DNA of 64,000 nt from Stenotrophomonas pavanii (GTDB lineage: Bacteria > Pseudomonadota > Gammaproteobacteria > Xanthomonadales > Xanthomonadaceae). Below, in pieces: positions 43,630 to 52,430 of this stretch. The notes beneath the pieces were generated by a model. The model ran no database searches and was not told the DNA's origin. It was given only the letters and a program-made list of their open reading frames with translations. The translations under genes and the position numbers were made by a program. Positions within the stretch are counted from its first letter, which is position 1; each line of letters starts with the position of its first letter. Location of the stretch: positions 62,001 through 126,000 of the forward strand of contig NZ_FNFQ01000006.1 of assembly GCF_900101175.1 (NCBI RefSeq), written 5' to 3'.

Positions 43630-45089
43630 TGTGATGGCTCCCCAGCTCCGGCCGGCAGCGGCGCGCCCCCGAGGGCGCGGTACAGCGAGGCGAACGCCAG
43701 CACGCGTGCGCCCTGTGCACCGATGAGATCGGCCTGCGAGGCCAGTGCGGCACGCTGCGTGTCCAGACCCTCGAACTCGCTGGACAGGCCCAGCTGCACC
43801 TGCCGCACCTGGCGCTTGACCTGCTGGCGTGCGGCATCATTGGCCGCACGCAGCGACTGGATGCTGCTGTCCTGGCGCGCCAGGCTGCCCAACGCGCCCT
43901 CCACCTCGCTCACGCCTTCCAGCACCGCCTTGCGGTAGCCCAGCAAGGCGGCATCCAGTTGCTTCTCATCGGCATGGAAGCGCGCTCGACGCTGCCCCCA
44001 GTCCCACAGCGGAATATCGATGTACGGGCCGATCGACGGGCTGGAGTCGGAATTGGAACGGGCGTTCTGGGTGAGGTTGTAGGCGTACAGGATCGAGCCA
44101 CCCAGGCTGATCCGCGGATACATCGCAGCGCGCGCCGCGCCCTTGCTGGCGGCGGCCTGCATCACTTCCGATTCGGCCAGCAGGATCTGCGGTCGATGTC
44201 GCAGCAGGTCAGCCGGGACCTGCTGCAGCGTGAACGCACCCAGCGTCGGCGGGGTGCGGTAGGCGTGCCAGGCCGGATCCGGACGCTCGCGGCCCAGCAG
44301 CAATGCCAGCGCACGGGCGGCGTTGTCGGCGTTTTCCCGCGCCTGCGCGATGGCCGCACGGGTGGCCGCCTGCCGCGCGCGCAGCCGTTCCAGCTCGCCC
44401 GGCTCATCCAGACGCAGCCGCTGCCGCACCAGCGCCAGCTGTTCGCCGCGGTCGTCCACGGCCTGCTGTCGGGCCAGCAGATCCTGCTGGGCCTGCGCTA
44501 CGGTCAGGTCGAGATAGCTGCGTACCACATCGGCGATCACCGCCACCTGTGCGGCATTGCGCAGGGCCACGGCGTTGCCGGCCGAGGCCTGAGCGCTCAA
44601 CTGCGCGCTCTCGGCGGCACCGAACAGGCCCAGGTCCCAGATCGCTTCGATGCCGGCATGGAAGTAGGTGTCGACAGCGGCAGCGTCCTGCACCTGCTTG
44701 GCGCTGGCGGTGATTTCCGGCAGGAAGCGCGAATCGGAGGTACCGGCGACGATCCGTACGGCCTGCAGCCGCAACGTCGCCTGCTGCAGGTCCAGATTGC
44801 CGGCGATGGCCTGATCGACCAGGCCGTCCAGCGCCGGGTCGGACAACACTTTCCACCACTGCCTGGCGTCCACCGCCACGCCCTGCCCCTGCGGCACCTG
44901 GGCCCAGGCGGTGGGTGTGCGGTCAGGCAGGTCCGGAACCGGTACCGACATGCAGCCGGCCAGCGCCAGGCTTGCAAACAATGCGCCGGGCCGCAGCAGC
45001 CCCTGCAGGGAGAATGCTCGCCCGGTCCTGGGCACCGCCACTGGAGTGATACGCCTGACCACCAGCCCGCCAACGTGTAGAAGGAGCAT
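43626..45089 (-). CDS. Outer-membrane efflux lipoprotein (NodT/TolC-like)
   Basis: A 487-residue outer-membrane factor. The lipobox LFASLALAGC lies at about residue 45; the preceding segment is long, so a GTG start about ten codons downstream of ATG 45089 is possible. The two OEP repeats are visible (WWKVLSDPALDGLVDQAIAG, then the Ala/Gln-rich helices; PADLLRHRPQILLAESEVMQ opens the second half, with YPRISLGGSI). It forms a trimeric exit duct for the adaptor and ABC pair downstream. First gene of the operon; about 370 bp upstream hold no other gene. Confidence 0.9.
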   Translation of the reverse strand: MLLLHVGGLVVRRITPVAVPRTGRAFSLQGLLRPGALFASLALAGCMSVPVPDLPDRTPTAWAQVPQGQGVAVDARQWWKVLSDPALDGLVDQAIAGNLDLQQATLRLQAVRIVAGTSDSRFLPEITASAKQVQDAAAVDTYFHAGIEAIWDLGLFGAAESAQLSAQASAGNAVALRNAAQVAVIADVVRSYLDLTVAQAQQDLLARQQAVDDRGEQLALVRQRLRLDEPGELERLRARQAATRAAIAQARENADNAARALALLLGRERPDPAWHAYRTPPTLGAFTLQQVPADLLRHRPQILLAESEVMQAAASKGAARAAMYPRISLGGSILYAYNLTQNARSNSDSSPSIGPYIDIPLWDWGQRRARFHADEKQLDAALLGYRKAVLEGVSEVEGALGSLARQDSSIQSLRAANDAARQQVKRQVRQVQLGLSSEFEGLDTQRAALASQADLIGAQGARVLAFASLYRALGGAPLPAGAGEPSQ

Positions 45090-45421
45090 GAAGGCTACCG
45101 TGCGATTGTGGAGCGAACATGGAGAAATGGTCCGAAAACGGTCACAACACGCGTGCGGTTCAGGCAACGATGGCGCAGGCCTTTCGCCAGCCTTTCACTG
45201 CCTGCAGCAGGCGGAACACTGATGCGGATTCCAGGTCATTGCCTCTTGCAGCAGCCCACCTCGCGCCAGGGCTTCCGATCGTCCCCACGATCGCCGCGCC
45301 CCCGTCATGCCGATTGCGACGCAAATGTCGGAATCGCCCCCAGAGGCACACTTACCACGCCCACCATGAAAATGTCGTGGCCTGACTGTAGCGACCCGCG
45401 TGGCCAACGCCATGACAAACG
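45090..45421. other. Gene-free stretch upstream of the efflux operon
   Basis: About 330 bp with no convincing frame on either strand. It should contain the promoter of the efflux operon. I see no divergent regulator and no strong dyad. Confidence 0.4.
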
Positions 45422-45449
45422 AAAAACGCCCCCTTGCGGGAGCGTTTTT
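45422..45449 (-). terminator. Intrinsic terminator after tRNA-Gly copy 3
   Basis: On the minus strand AAAAACGCTCCCGCAAGGGG then GCGTTTTT: a stem with a GCAA loop and T-run. An identical 28-nt element follows copy 4 (46855-46882). Confidence 0.88.
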
Positions 45450-45456
45450 CTGAATC

Positions 45457-45532
<76 letters not shown>

Positions 45533-45564
45533 AGATTTCGTTCGACCTGCGTCGAAGGAGCGCT

Positions 45565-45593
45565 ATTGTGTCGGGATTGCTGCACGGCGTCAA
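45565..45593 (-). promoter_or_regulatory. Sigma-70 promoter of tRNA-Gly copy 3
   Basis: On the minus strand TTGACG, 17 bp, CACAAT, matching copy 2 in both hexamers and in the following TTCGACGCAGGTCGAA stretch. Confidence 0.78.
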
Positions 45594-45645
45594 CCGGAAT
45601 TTTCACCTGTGCCACGGGGTAGCGTTCAGGCGCTTGGCCTTGGCT

Positions 45646-46752
45646 TCAGGCACGCAGGCCACGGCGGTGGAAGTAGACCTGCTCGGCAATGCGACGCGTG
45701 GCCGTCGTGTGCAGCAGCGCGTTGAGCGGCCAGTCGGCCTGCAGATGGTCCATCGCCCAGCGCAGCAGGCGCTTGCCATGGAAGGCCGGCGCCACCTGCC
45801 GCGCCACCCGCTCGGCGTCCGGCCCCTGGCCACGCAGATGCCGGGCAATCGCCTCGCCGACGGCCCAGCCATGCCGCCATGAGGAATGGATGCCCCCGGC
45901 CGAGAGCGGAGAGACGATGCCCGCCGCGTCGCCGGTCAGGACCACGCGCTGGCCGGTGATCGGCCCGTCCGGCCGGCCGCAGGGCACCAGCCCTGCGCGG
46001 GTGCCCGAGGGACGCGCCGAAGGCGGAATGCCGACCCCATCGCGCACGTGGTCGAGGAAGCCATCGATATCCGGCGGCCGTACCTGTTGCGGGTCATGAC
46101 GCAGCGCCAATCCGACCTGCAGGCCGGTTGGATTCTGCGCGACCCAACCGATATAACCCGGCGCGTAGCGCTTGCTGACAAAGCAATGCAGCGCATTGCC
46201 CTGCGCCACCTGCAGGCCGGCGAACTCGCGCTCGACGCCGTAGAGGGTGTCGCGCACCTGGCCAAGGCCGGTGCGCTGGGCCACGCGTGAGCGTGCGCCA
46301 TCAGCACCGACCAGATAGGCGCAGCGCCCTGCCCCTTCCACCTGCCAGCCGTCACCACAGCGACGAGCGTCGGTGAAGGACTGCTGCAGGCGCAGGTCGA
46401 CACCGTTCGCGCGCAGTTCGCTGGCCAGCCAACGCATCACGTTCGGCGTATCGGTAGTGAGGAAGTAATAGCCCGGCGCGGCCAGCAACACGCTGCGCAG
46501 GTTCGGCGCATACAGGCGCACGTTGGCAACGCGCTGCACGAGGTGCTCGGGCATGCGCCCCAGCCAGGTCTGCTCCATCGCCTCTTTCACCACGATGCCG
46601 GTGGTGTGCAGGCGCTCGCCGGGGTCGGCCTTGCGTTCCAGCACGCAGACGCGCAGACCGTACTGGGCGGCAGCCAGTGCGCAGGCGGCACCGGCGAAAC
46701 TGGCGCCGACGATGATGACGTCGTGGTCGTAGGCGGAGGGAGTGTGAGGCAT
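45646..46752 (-). CDS. FAD-dependent oxidoreductase, geranylgeranyl-reductase-like
   Basis: A 368-residue flavoprotein. The N-terminal FAD motif is VIIVGASFAGAACALAAAQYG, with Gly-x-Gly changed to GASFAG (GxxxxG), then VLERKADPGERLHTTGIVV. The DG motif is YLVGADGARSRVAQRTG, and the second FAD block is VVLTGDAAGIVSPLSAGGIH. This is the order of the geranylgeranyl reductase/PHBH superfamily, which reduces prenyl chains or hydroxylates aromatics. The substrate is unknown. It sits between two tRNA-Gly genes, in the same orientation. The ATG at 46752 lacks a strong ribosome-binding site. Confidence 0.82.
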   Translation of the reverse strand: MPHTPSAYDHDVIIVGASFAGAACALAAAQYGLRVCVLERKADPGERLHTTGIVVKEAMEQTWLGRMPEHLVQRVANVRLYAPNLRSVLLAAPGYYFLTTDTPNVMRWLASELRANGVDLRLQQSFTDARRCGDGWQVEGAGRCAYLVGADGARSRVAQRTGLGQVRDTLYGVEREFAGLQVAQGNALHCFVSKRYAPGYIGWVAQNPTGLQVGLALRHDPQQVRPPDIDGFLDHVRDGVGIPPSARPSGTRAGLVPCGRPDGPITGQRVVLTGDAAGIVSPLSAGGIHSSWRHGWAVGEAIARHLRGQGPDAERVARQVAPAFHGKRLLRWAMDHLQADWPLNALLHTTATRRIAEQVYFHRRGLRA

Positions 46753-46854
46753 TGCGGCATCGCCGTGGAGAATCGGAGATGCAGCTTCGAACTGCCGCGT
46801 GGCGAGCCGAAGGAGTGGCGGTGAAGTGGGGATGAAGCGCGGAATACGCAAACG

Positions 46855-46882
46855 AAAAACGCCCCCTTGCGGGAGCGTTTTT
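46855..46882 (-). terminator. Intrinsic terminator after tRNA-Gly copy 4
   Basis: The 28-nt hairpin AAAAACGCTCCC-GCAA-GGGGGCGTTTTT on the minus strand is identical to that after copy 3. Confidence 0.88.
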
Positions 46883-46890
46883 CTTGAATC

Positions 46891-46966
<76 letters not shown>

Positions 46967-46978
46967 TTGGGAGGCGAA

Positions 46979-47006
46979 ATTCTACCTATTCTGGGAATGG
47001 CGTCAA
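46979..47006 (-). promoter_or_regulatory. Sigma-70 promoter of tRNA-Gly copy 4
   Basis: On the minus strand TTGACG, 16 bp, TAGAAT, 13 bp before the tRNA 5' end. Confidence 0.75.
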
Positions 47007-47045
47007 GCGGTTTTTTCGGGGCCTGCGAGGCGCCTTGCACCGCGT

Positions 47046-47146
47046 ATCCACGCATGGCGTGGATCTACTACAGCATCCCCGCACACCGATGGATCCGCAT
47101 CCTTCGTGGATGCGGCATTTCCAGTGGATCCACGCCATGCGTGGAT
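47046..47146. repeat. GTAG-type (SMAG) inverted array
   Basis: The unit ending ATGGCGTGGATCTAC (47046-47068, a GTAG element on the minus strand) faces ATCCACGCCATGCGTGGAT (47128-47146). Between them GCATCC-TTCGT-GGATGC makes a further hairpin. The right unit lacks a clear GTAG end. Confidence 0.75.
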
Positions 47147-47158
47147 GGCAGCAACCGT

Positions 47159-47197
47159 GGTGTCAGAGCCCTTTCCTGCGGAAAGGGATCCGACCCC
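47159..47197. repeat. GTGTC...GACCCC gene-end palindrome (copy 4)
   Basis: GTGTCAGAGCCCTTTCC-TGC-GGAAAGGGATCCGACCCC, ending 4 bp after the stop of the leftward pgsA gene. Same family as 10723, 13391 and 20592. Confidence 0.7.
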
Positions 47198-47201
47198 AGG
47201 C

Positions 47202-47828
47202 TCAGTTGCCCAGCTTCTTCTGCCGCGAGCGCTCGCGCGCGGCACGCTCATCCTCGCGCAGGCTCGGCCAGGCGGCGTGCAGGTACTGCAGGCCCGACCA
47301 CAGGGTCAGCACCGCGGCGATGGCCAGGGTCCAGTCGCCGATGTGGAACACCGGCCAGCCCATCCAGATGTCCTGCACCGGCACGTTCGGCGCCACCGAG
47401 TACAGCAGGCACAGCAGCGCGACCATCTGCGCGGTGGTCTTGATCTTGCCGATCATCGCCACGCGCACCTTGGCGCGCTGGCCCAGCTCGGCCATCCATT
47501 CGCGCAGCGCAGACACCGCGATCTCGCGGCCGACGATCACCGCCGCCCAGAACGCCATCCACGGCGTCGGATGGCCCTGCACGATCAGGAACAGCGCCAC
47601 TGCCACCATCAGCTTGTCCGCGACCGGGTCGAGGAAGGCGCCGAAGGCCGACTCCAGCTGGTAACGGCGTGCGATCCAGCCGTCGAGCCAGTCGGTGATC
47701 GCGGCCAGGCCGAAGATCGCCGCCGAAGCGAAGTTGGTCCAGGTATAGGGCAGGTAGAACACCAGCACCAGCACCGGGATCATCACGATCCGCAACAACG
47801 TCAGCCAGGTGGGCAGGGTCAACTTCAT
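47202..47828 (-). CDS. pgsA: CDP-diacylglycerol-glycerol-3-phosphate 3-phosphatidyltransferase
   Basis: A 208-residue inner-membrane enzyme that makes phosphatidylglycerol phosphate, the first committed step to phosphatidylglycerol. The CDP-alcohol phosphotransferase motif DG-x2-AR-x8-G-x3-D-x3-D reads DWLDGWIARRYQLESAFGAF then LDPVADKLM. About six membrane segments are visible. The N-terminus PTWLTLLRIVMIPVLV is standard for PgsA. It lies 18 bp after uvrC, a pairing (uvrC-pgsA) common in proteobacteria. A gene-end palindrome begins 4 bp after the stop. Confidence 0.96.
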   Translation of the reverse strand: MKLTLPTWLTLLRIVMIPVLVLVFYLPYTWTNFASAAIFGLAAITDWLDGWIARRYQLESAFGAFLDPVADKLMVAVALFLIVQGHPTPWMAFWAAVIVGREIAVSALREWMAELGQRAKVRVAMIGKIKTTAQMVALLCLLYSVAPNVPVQDIWMGWPVFHIGDWTLAIAAVLTLWSGLQYLHAAWPSLREDERAARERSRQKKLGN

Positions 47829-47846
47829 GCTTGCGTGCTTCTCTCT

Positions 47847-49691
47847 CTACTCGGCCGCATCGGGCGTGGCCAACCCGTGCAGGTTAGCGTAGATGCGTGC
47901 CGCGAGGGCGTCATTGATGCCTTCCACCTTGGCGATTTCGGCTTCGCCGGCCGCTTTCAGGCCCACCAGGCCGCCGAAATGCTTGAGCAGGCTGGCCCGG
48001 CGGCGCGGCCCGATGCCGGGGATGTCCTCCAGCTTGCTGGTCATCCGCGCCTTCTGGCGGCGGCCGCGATGACCGGTGATGGCGAAGCGGTGGGCTTCAT
48101 CGCGGACCTGCTGGATGAACTGCAGCGCCGGGTTGGCCGCGCCCGGGCGCAGCTCGCGTCCATCGGGCATCACCAGCGCCTCATGGCCTGCGCGGCGCTC
48201 CACGCCCTTGGCCACGCCCACCAGCAGCACCCCTTCCACGCCCAGGTCGGCCAGTGCGGCCTCGGCCTGCGCCAGCTGGCCGGCGCCACCGTCGATCAGC
48301 AGGACGTCCGGCAGCACGCCCTGCTCTTCCACGGCGCGGCGGAAACGGCGGTCGATGGCCTGGCGCATGGCCGCATAGTCGTCGCCCGGCTCGATGCCGC
48401 TGATGTTGAAACGGCGGTACTGCGCGCGCACCGGACCGGCCGCGTCGAACACCACGCACGAGGCCACGGTGGCCTCGCCCAGCGTGTGGCTGATATCGAA
48501 GCACTCGACCCGCTTCACCGGCTCGGCCAGGCCGAGCATCTCGCGCAGCGCATCACTGCGTGCGTGCTGTGCGTTGCGGCTGTTGAGCTCCGTGGCCAGG
48601 GTCAGCTGCGCATTGCGGCTGGCCAGCTCCACGTAGCCGGCGCGCTCGCCGCGCACGTTCCACCTCAGCTGCACCTTGCGCTCGGCCGAGGCCGAGAGCG
48701 CGGCGACCAGCAGGTCGGCGTCGGGAATTTCGCGGTCCAGCAGGATCTCGCGCGGCGGCTCGAACTCGATGTAGTACTGCGAAACGAACGCGGCCAGCAC
48801 TTCTTCCGGGCTCTCCTCACCATTGGTGCGGGGGAAGAACGGGCGGGTACCGAGGTTGCGGCCATCGCGGAACGCCAGCAGCAGCACGCAGGCCTGCGAC
48901 CCCTGCATGGCCACCGCCAGCACGTCCAGGTCCGCGGCGCGACCGTCCACGTACTGCCGGGTCTGCATGCTGCGCAGCGAGGAAATCAGATCGCGCAGGC
49001 GCGCGGCCTGCTCGAACTCCAGCGCCTCGCTGGCGGCCTGCATCTGCTCGCCCAGCTCGCGGGTGAGCTCGTCGCTCTTGCCTTCAAGGAACAGGGCGGC
49101 GCGGCGCACCGACTCGGCGTACTCCGCTGCCGGCACCAGCTCCACGCACGGCGCGCTGCAGCGCCCGATCTGGTACTGCAGGCACGGCCGCGAACGGTTG
49201 CGGAACACGCTGTCCTCGCAGCTGCGCAGCTTGAACAGCTTGTGCATCAGGTTCAGCGTTTCGCGCACCGCAGTGACGCCCGGGTACGGACCGAAATAGC
49301 GGCCCGGAATGGCACGCGGGCCGCGATGCAGCGCGATGCGCGGCCAGTCCTCACGGGTCAGCAGCACATGCGGATAGGTCTTGTCGTCGCGCAGGGAGAC
49401 GTTGTAGCGCGGCGACAGCGATTTGATCAGCTGGTTTTCCAGCAGCAGCGCCTCGGCTTCCGAGCGCGTCACGGTCACGTCCATGCGCGTGATCTGCGAG
49501 ATCATCGACATGATCCGCGCATTCTTCGGGCTGCCGTTGAAATAGCTGCCGACACGGTTGCGCAGCGCGCGCGCCTTGCCCACGTACAGCAGCGTGTCGT
49601 CGGCGGCGTACATGCGGTACACGCCGGGTGCAGTGCTGAGCTGGGACGCGAAGGCCTTGCCGTCGAAGGCCGGGGCGGGAACGTCGGTCAT
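47847..49691 (-). CDS. uvrC: Excinuclease ABC subunit C
   Basis: A 614-residue nuclease that makes both incisions in nucleotide excision repair. The N-terminal GIY-YIG domain has GVYRMYAADDTLLYVGKARA and NRVGSYF. CLQYQIGRCSAPC is the Cys-rich region, ELGEQMQAASEALEFEQAAR the UvrB-binding UVR motif, and ECFDISHTLGEATVASCVVF with LIDGGAGQLAQAE the RNase H-like endonuclease. The C-terminus has the HhH pair (LEDIPGIGPRRRASLLKHFG). The ATG at 49691 overlaps the upstream stop by 4 bp. uvrB is at the right end of the window. Confidence 0.97.
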   Translation of the reverse strand: MTDVPAPAFDGKAFASQLSTAPGVYRMYAADDTLLYVGKARALRNRVGSYFNGSPKNARIMSMISQITRMDVTVTRSEAEALLLENQLIKSLSPRYNVSLRDDKTYPHVLLTREDWPRIALHRGPRAIPGRYFGPYPGVTAVRETLNLMHKLFKLRSCEDSVFRNRSRPCLQYQIGRCSAPCVELVPAAEYAESVRRAALFLEGKSDELTRELGEQMQAASEALEFEQAARLRDLISSLRSMQTRQYVDGRAADLDVLAVAMQGSQACVLLLAFRDGRNLGTRPFFPRTNGEESPEEVLAAFVSQYYIEFEPPREILLDREIPDADLLVAALSASAERKVQLRWNVRGERAGYVELASRNAQLTLATELNSRNAQHARSDALREMLGLAEPVKRVECFDISHTLGEATVASCVVFDAAGPVRAQYRRFNISGIEPGDDYAAMRQAIDRRFRRAVEEQGVLPDVLLIDGGAGQLAQAEAALADLGVEGVLLVGVAKGVERRAGHEALVMPDGRELRPGAANPALQFIQQVRDEAHRFAITGHRGRRQKARMTSKLEDIPGIGPRRRASLLKHFGGLVGLKAAGEAEIAKVEGINDALAARIYANLHGLATPDAAE

Positions 49692-51100
49692 TCGCTGATC
49701 GGGACTTCGCTGAGCACGCCGCTGTCGGGGTCGAATCGCAGCACGGCGTGGGCGTCGGTCTCCGCGATCCACACCGCCCCGGCGCCCACCGCCAGCCCGG
49801 CCGGGCCATGCAGGCGACGCGGCAGCGGCTGGGTGGTCAACTCACCGCCGCCCAGGCGCAGCGTGCGCAGGCGGCCATTGCCGCTATCGGCAATCCACAG
49901 CAGCGGCGCCTCCGGGCTCAGCGCAATGGCCTGCGGGAACTGCAGGCTGGCCTGCGCGCGCGGGCCGTCTTCACTGCCGAAGCGCCAAGGCCCCTGCCCG
50001 ACCAGGGTCTGCACCAGATCGCCGCGCAGTTGCAGCGCACGGATCGAGGATCCCAGCGCATCGGCGACGTACAGCACCTGCTGCACCACGGCCAGCGCGG
50101 TCGGCTGGGCGAAGGCCGCCAGATGGCCGCTGCCGTCGCGCTCGTCGATGGCGCCGCTGCCGGCGCGCCACTGCAGGCTGCGCTGGCCGAGGTGGTAGCT
50201 CCAGATGCGGTTGTCGCCAGCCATCGCAATGTGCAGCTGGTTGTCGGCGATGGCCATGCCGACCGGATGGTCCAGCGAGACCTGCCGCGCCTGCGCCACC
50301 GGGCCTTCCACCGGCGCGCCGGGACGCCCGTTGCCACACAGCGTGTCAACGATGCCGGTCAGCAGGTTGATGCGGCGCACGGCATGGTTGCCGGTATCGG
50401 CCACGTACAGCGAATCGCGCTCCAGCACCAGCGCCTGCGGGCGGTGGAACGCCGCTTCGGCCAGGTTGCCATCCATGAAATCGGCGGTGCCGAGGCCGAA
50501 CTGGCGCAGGATGCGGCCGCCGTGGCTGCATTCGAGAATGCGGTGATGGCCGCTGTCGGCGATGTACAGACGCTCGGTGCTGACCGCCAGCCCCAGCGGA
50601 AAACGCAGGGCCTGGCGCGGTTCCGGGTGCAGTTCGCTGCCGCCACGCGGCGGCGCCGACGGAGCGCCCTGGCACAGCGCGTTCAAGGCGCGTTCGAGTT
50701 CACCGGGTGCGCCCTGCCCGACCAGCCGTTGCTGTTCGCGACCCTGCGCATCCAGCAGCACCATGGTCGGCCAGGCGGTCACGCCGAAGCGGCGCCAGCC
50801 ATCCCAGTCCGCGTCGAGGAGCACCGGCATGGCCAGGCCCTGGCGGCGCAGCAGCTTCAGCGCCGCGCTGGCGTCGCGCTCGAAGTCGAAGCGCGGCACC
50901 TGCAGCACCAGCGGCTGCAGCTTGCCGGGGTGGCGCGACAACCATTGGCCGAACTCGGCCAGGCGTTGCGCACTCCAGGCCGAGGCCGCGTTGACGAACA
51001 ACAGCGCGACCGGCCGACCGCGCAGTTCGGTCAGGGTGCAGGGGGTGGCATTGAGCCAGGTGGCGAACTCGGGCAGGTCCGGGACGGGCTGGACGTTCAT
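49688..51100 (-). CDS. NHL-repeat protein with a thioredoxin-like N-terminal domain
   Basis: A 470-residue protein. The N-terminal 150 residues have a thioredoxin-like order (TLTELRGRPVALLFVNAAS..., FGVTAWPTMVLLDAQGREQQ), but the CxxC site is replaced by ASAWSAQ, so redox activity is unlikely. From about residue 165, NHL/beta-propeller repeats follow: LRFPLGLAVSTERLYIADSG, FHRPQALVLERDSLYVADTG, LDHPVGMAIADNQLHIAMAG, LQFPQAIALSPEAPLLWIAD and GPAGLAVGAGAVWIAETD. The layout resembles NHLRC2. No signal peptide is seen. It overlaps uvrC and the phosphatase by 4 bp each, so it is tied into the operon. Function unknown. Confidence 0.82.
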   Translation of the reverse strand: MNVQPVPDLPEFATWLNATPCTLTELRGRPVALLFVNAASAWSAQRLAEFGQWLSRHPGKLQPLVLQVPRFDFERDASAALKLLRRQGLAMPVLLDADWDGWRRFGVTAWPTMVLLDAQGREQQRLVGQGAPGELERALNALCQGAPSAPPRGGSELHPEPRQALRFPLGLAVSTERLYIADSGHHRILECSHGGRILRQFGLGTADFMDGNLAEAAFHRPQALVLERDSLYVADTGNHAVRRINLLTGIVDTLCGNGRPGAPVEGPVAQARQVSLDHPVGMAIADNQLHIAMAGDNRIWSYHLGQRSLQWRAGSGAIDERDGSGHLAAFAQPTALAVVQQVLYVADALGSSIRALQLRGDLVQTLVGQGPWRFGSEDGPRAQASLQFPQAIALSPEAPLLWIADSGNGRLRTLRLGGGELTTQPLPRRLHGPAGLAVGAGAVWIAETDAHAVLRFDPDSGVLSEVPISE

Positions 51101-51585
51101 GACCCGATTATGCCGGAGTCGGCGTCATGCAACAGTCGTGCCACTGCACGTTTTGCAGCATCGTCGACCAGCGACCAGACCTGTTCGAAATGATCGCTGC
51201 CGCCGGTGTAGGGATCGGGGATCGCTGCCCGCCCCTGCCCGCCGGACCAGGGCAGGTACAACGCCAGCCGTTCACGCTGGGCCGCCGAGGCCAGGCGCCC
51301 GGCATCACGCAGGTTGGCCTCGTCGGCACACAGGACCCAGTCGAAACGGTCGAAATCCACGGTCTGCAGCTGGCGTGCGCGCAGGCCGCCGATGTCCACG
51401 CCGTGTCCGGCCGCGCAGGCGATCGCGCGGCGGTCCGGCGGCTCGCCCACGTGCCAGTCGCCGGTGCCAGCCGAATCGACCTGCACCCGCCCGGCCAGCG
51501 GCGAGGCGTCCAGGCGTGCGCGCAGCGCCCCTTCGGCCATCGGCGAACGGCAGATGTTGCCCAGGCAGACGAGCAGCAGCCTCAT
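51097..51585 (-). CDS. Low-molecular-weight protein tyrosine phosphatase
   Basis: A 162-residue phosphatase. The P-loop is [16 protein letters not shown] (Cys7, Arg13, Ser14 of CX5RS), and the catalytic Asp is in [31 protein letters not shown] is also conserved. Such enzymes dephosphorylate tyrosine-phosphorylated kinases in polysaccharide systems or arsenate-like substrates; the DPY motif favours tyrosine phosphatase. It overlaps kdsB and the NHL gene by 4 bp each. Confidence 0.94.
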   Translation of the reverse strand: MRLLLVCLGNICRSPMAEGALRARLDASPLAGRVQVDSAGTGDWHVGEPPDRRAIACAAGHGVDIGGLRARQLQTVDFDRFDWVLCADEANLRDAGRLASAAQRERLALYLPWSGGQGRAAIPDPYTGGSDHFEQVWSLVDDAAKRAVARLLHDADSGIIGS

Positions 51586-52355
51586 CGCGCGGTCGTCGCC
51601 TGCAGCAACGCCTCGGCCCGTTCCAGGTCCTCGGGCGTGTCGATGCCCGGCGGGAACGGTTCGGGCGAGATCGCCACGCTGATCGGGTAGCCTGCCTCCA
51701 GCACGCGCAGCTGCTCCAGCGATTCGACCTGCTCCAGCTGGCCCGGCGGCATCGCCGCAAACTGCTGCAGGAAACCGGCACGGTAACCGTAGATGCCGAT
51801 GTGGCGCAGCCAGGCATGGCCTTCCGGCAGCGTGTCGCGGCTGCGCGCGAAACCATCACGGTGCCAGGCGATCGGTGCACGGCTGAAGTACATCGCCTCG
51901 TTGCGCACGTTGCGTACCAGCTTCACCACGTTCGGGTCGAACAGGGTGTGCGCGTCCTCGACGGTCGTGGCGAGAGTCGACATCGGCGCATTGCCGGCGA
52001 CCAGCGCATCGGCCACCGCGCGGATGCCGGCCGCCGGTGCGAACGGTTCGTCGCCCTGCAGGTTGACCACCACCGTGTCACCGGCCCAGCCGGCGATGCG
52101 CGCGCACTCGGCCAGCCGATCGGTGCCGGAAGCATGCGTGGCCGCGGTCATCGCCACCCTCACTTCGGCCAGACCGGACAGCGCATCGGCGATGCGCGGG
52201 TCGTCGGTCGCTACCCAGACCTCGCGCGCGCCGGCCTGCAGCGCGCGGCGCGCCACATGCAGCACCAGCGGCTCACCGCCCAGCAGGCGCAACGGCTTGC
52301 CGGGCAGCCGCGAGGCAGCATAGCGGGCCGGGATGGCGACGACGAATTCGGTCAT
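51582..52355 (-). CDS. kdsB: 3-deoxy-manno-octulosonate cytidylyltransferase (CMP-KDO synthetase)
   Basis: A 257-residue enzyme that activates KDO with CTP for LPS core assembly. [19 protein letters not shown] is the nucleotide-binding start; [46 protein letters not shown] and [12 protein letters not shown] follow in family order, with [16 protein letters not shown] at the end. The ATG at 52355 is standard. It overlaps the phosphatase start by 4 bp. The gap to lpxK upstream is only 75 bp and holds no gene, unlike E. coli where a small Trm112-like gene lies between. Confidence 0.96.
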   Translation of the reverse strand: MTEFVVAIPARYAASRLPGKPLRLLGGEPLVLHVARRALQAGAREVWVATDDPRIADALSGLAEVRVAMTAATHASGTDRLAECARIAGWAGDTVVVNLQGDEPFAPAAGIRAVADALVAGNAPMSTLATTVEDAHTLFDPNVVKLVRNVRNEAMYFSRAPIAWHRDGFARSRDTLPEGHAWLRHIGIYGYRAGFLQQFAAMPPGQLEQVESLEQLRVLEAGYPISVAISPEPFPPGIDTPEDLERAEALLQATTAR

Positions 52356-52430
52356 GTGGGCGATACTCGGCAGGCTTGTTACAACGGGAATGCGGCCAGC
52401 GGCGCGTGAATGCAAGCGCCACCGCGCCGC

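Noticed and set aside
45119-45385. An 88-codon rightward frame upstream of the efflux operon
   Set aside because: No ribosome-binding site, no recognisable domain, and composition like reversed or random high-G+C sequence.
47106-50198. A 1030-codon rightward open frame opposite pgsA and uvrC
   Set aside because: Shadow frame of two conserved genes. Its length comes from the scarcity of stop codons in high-G+C DNA.
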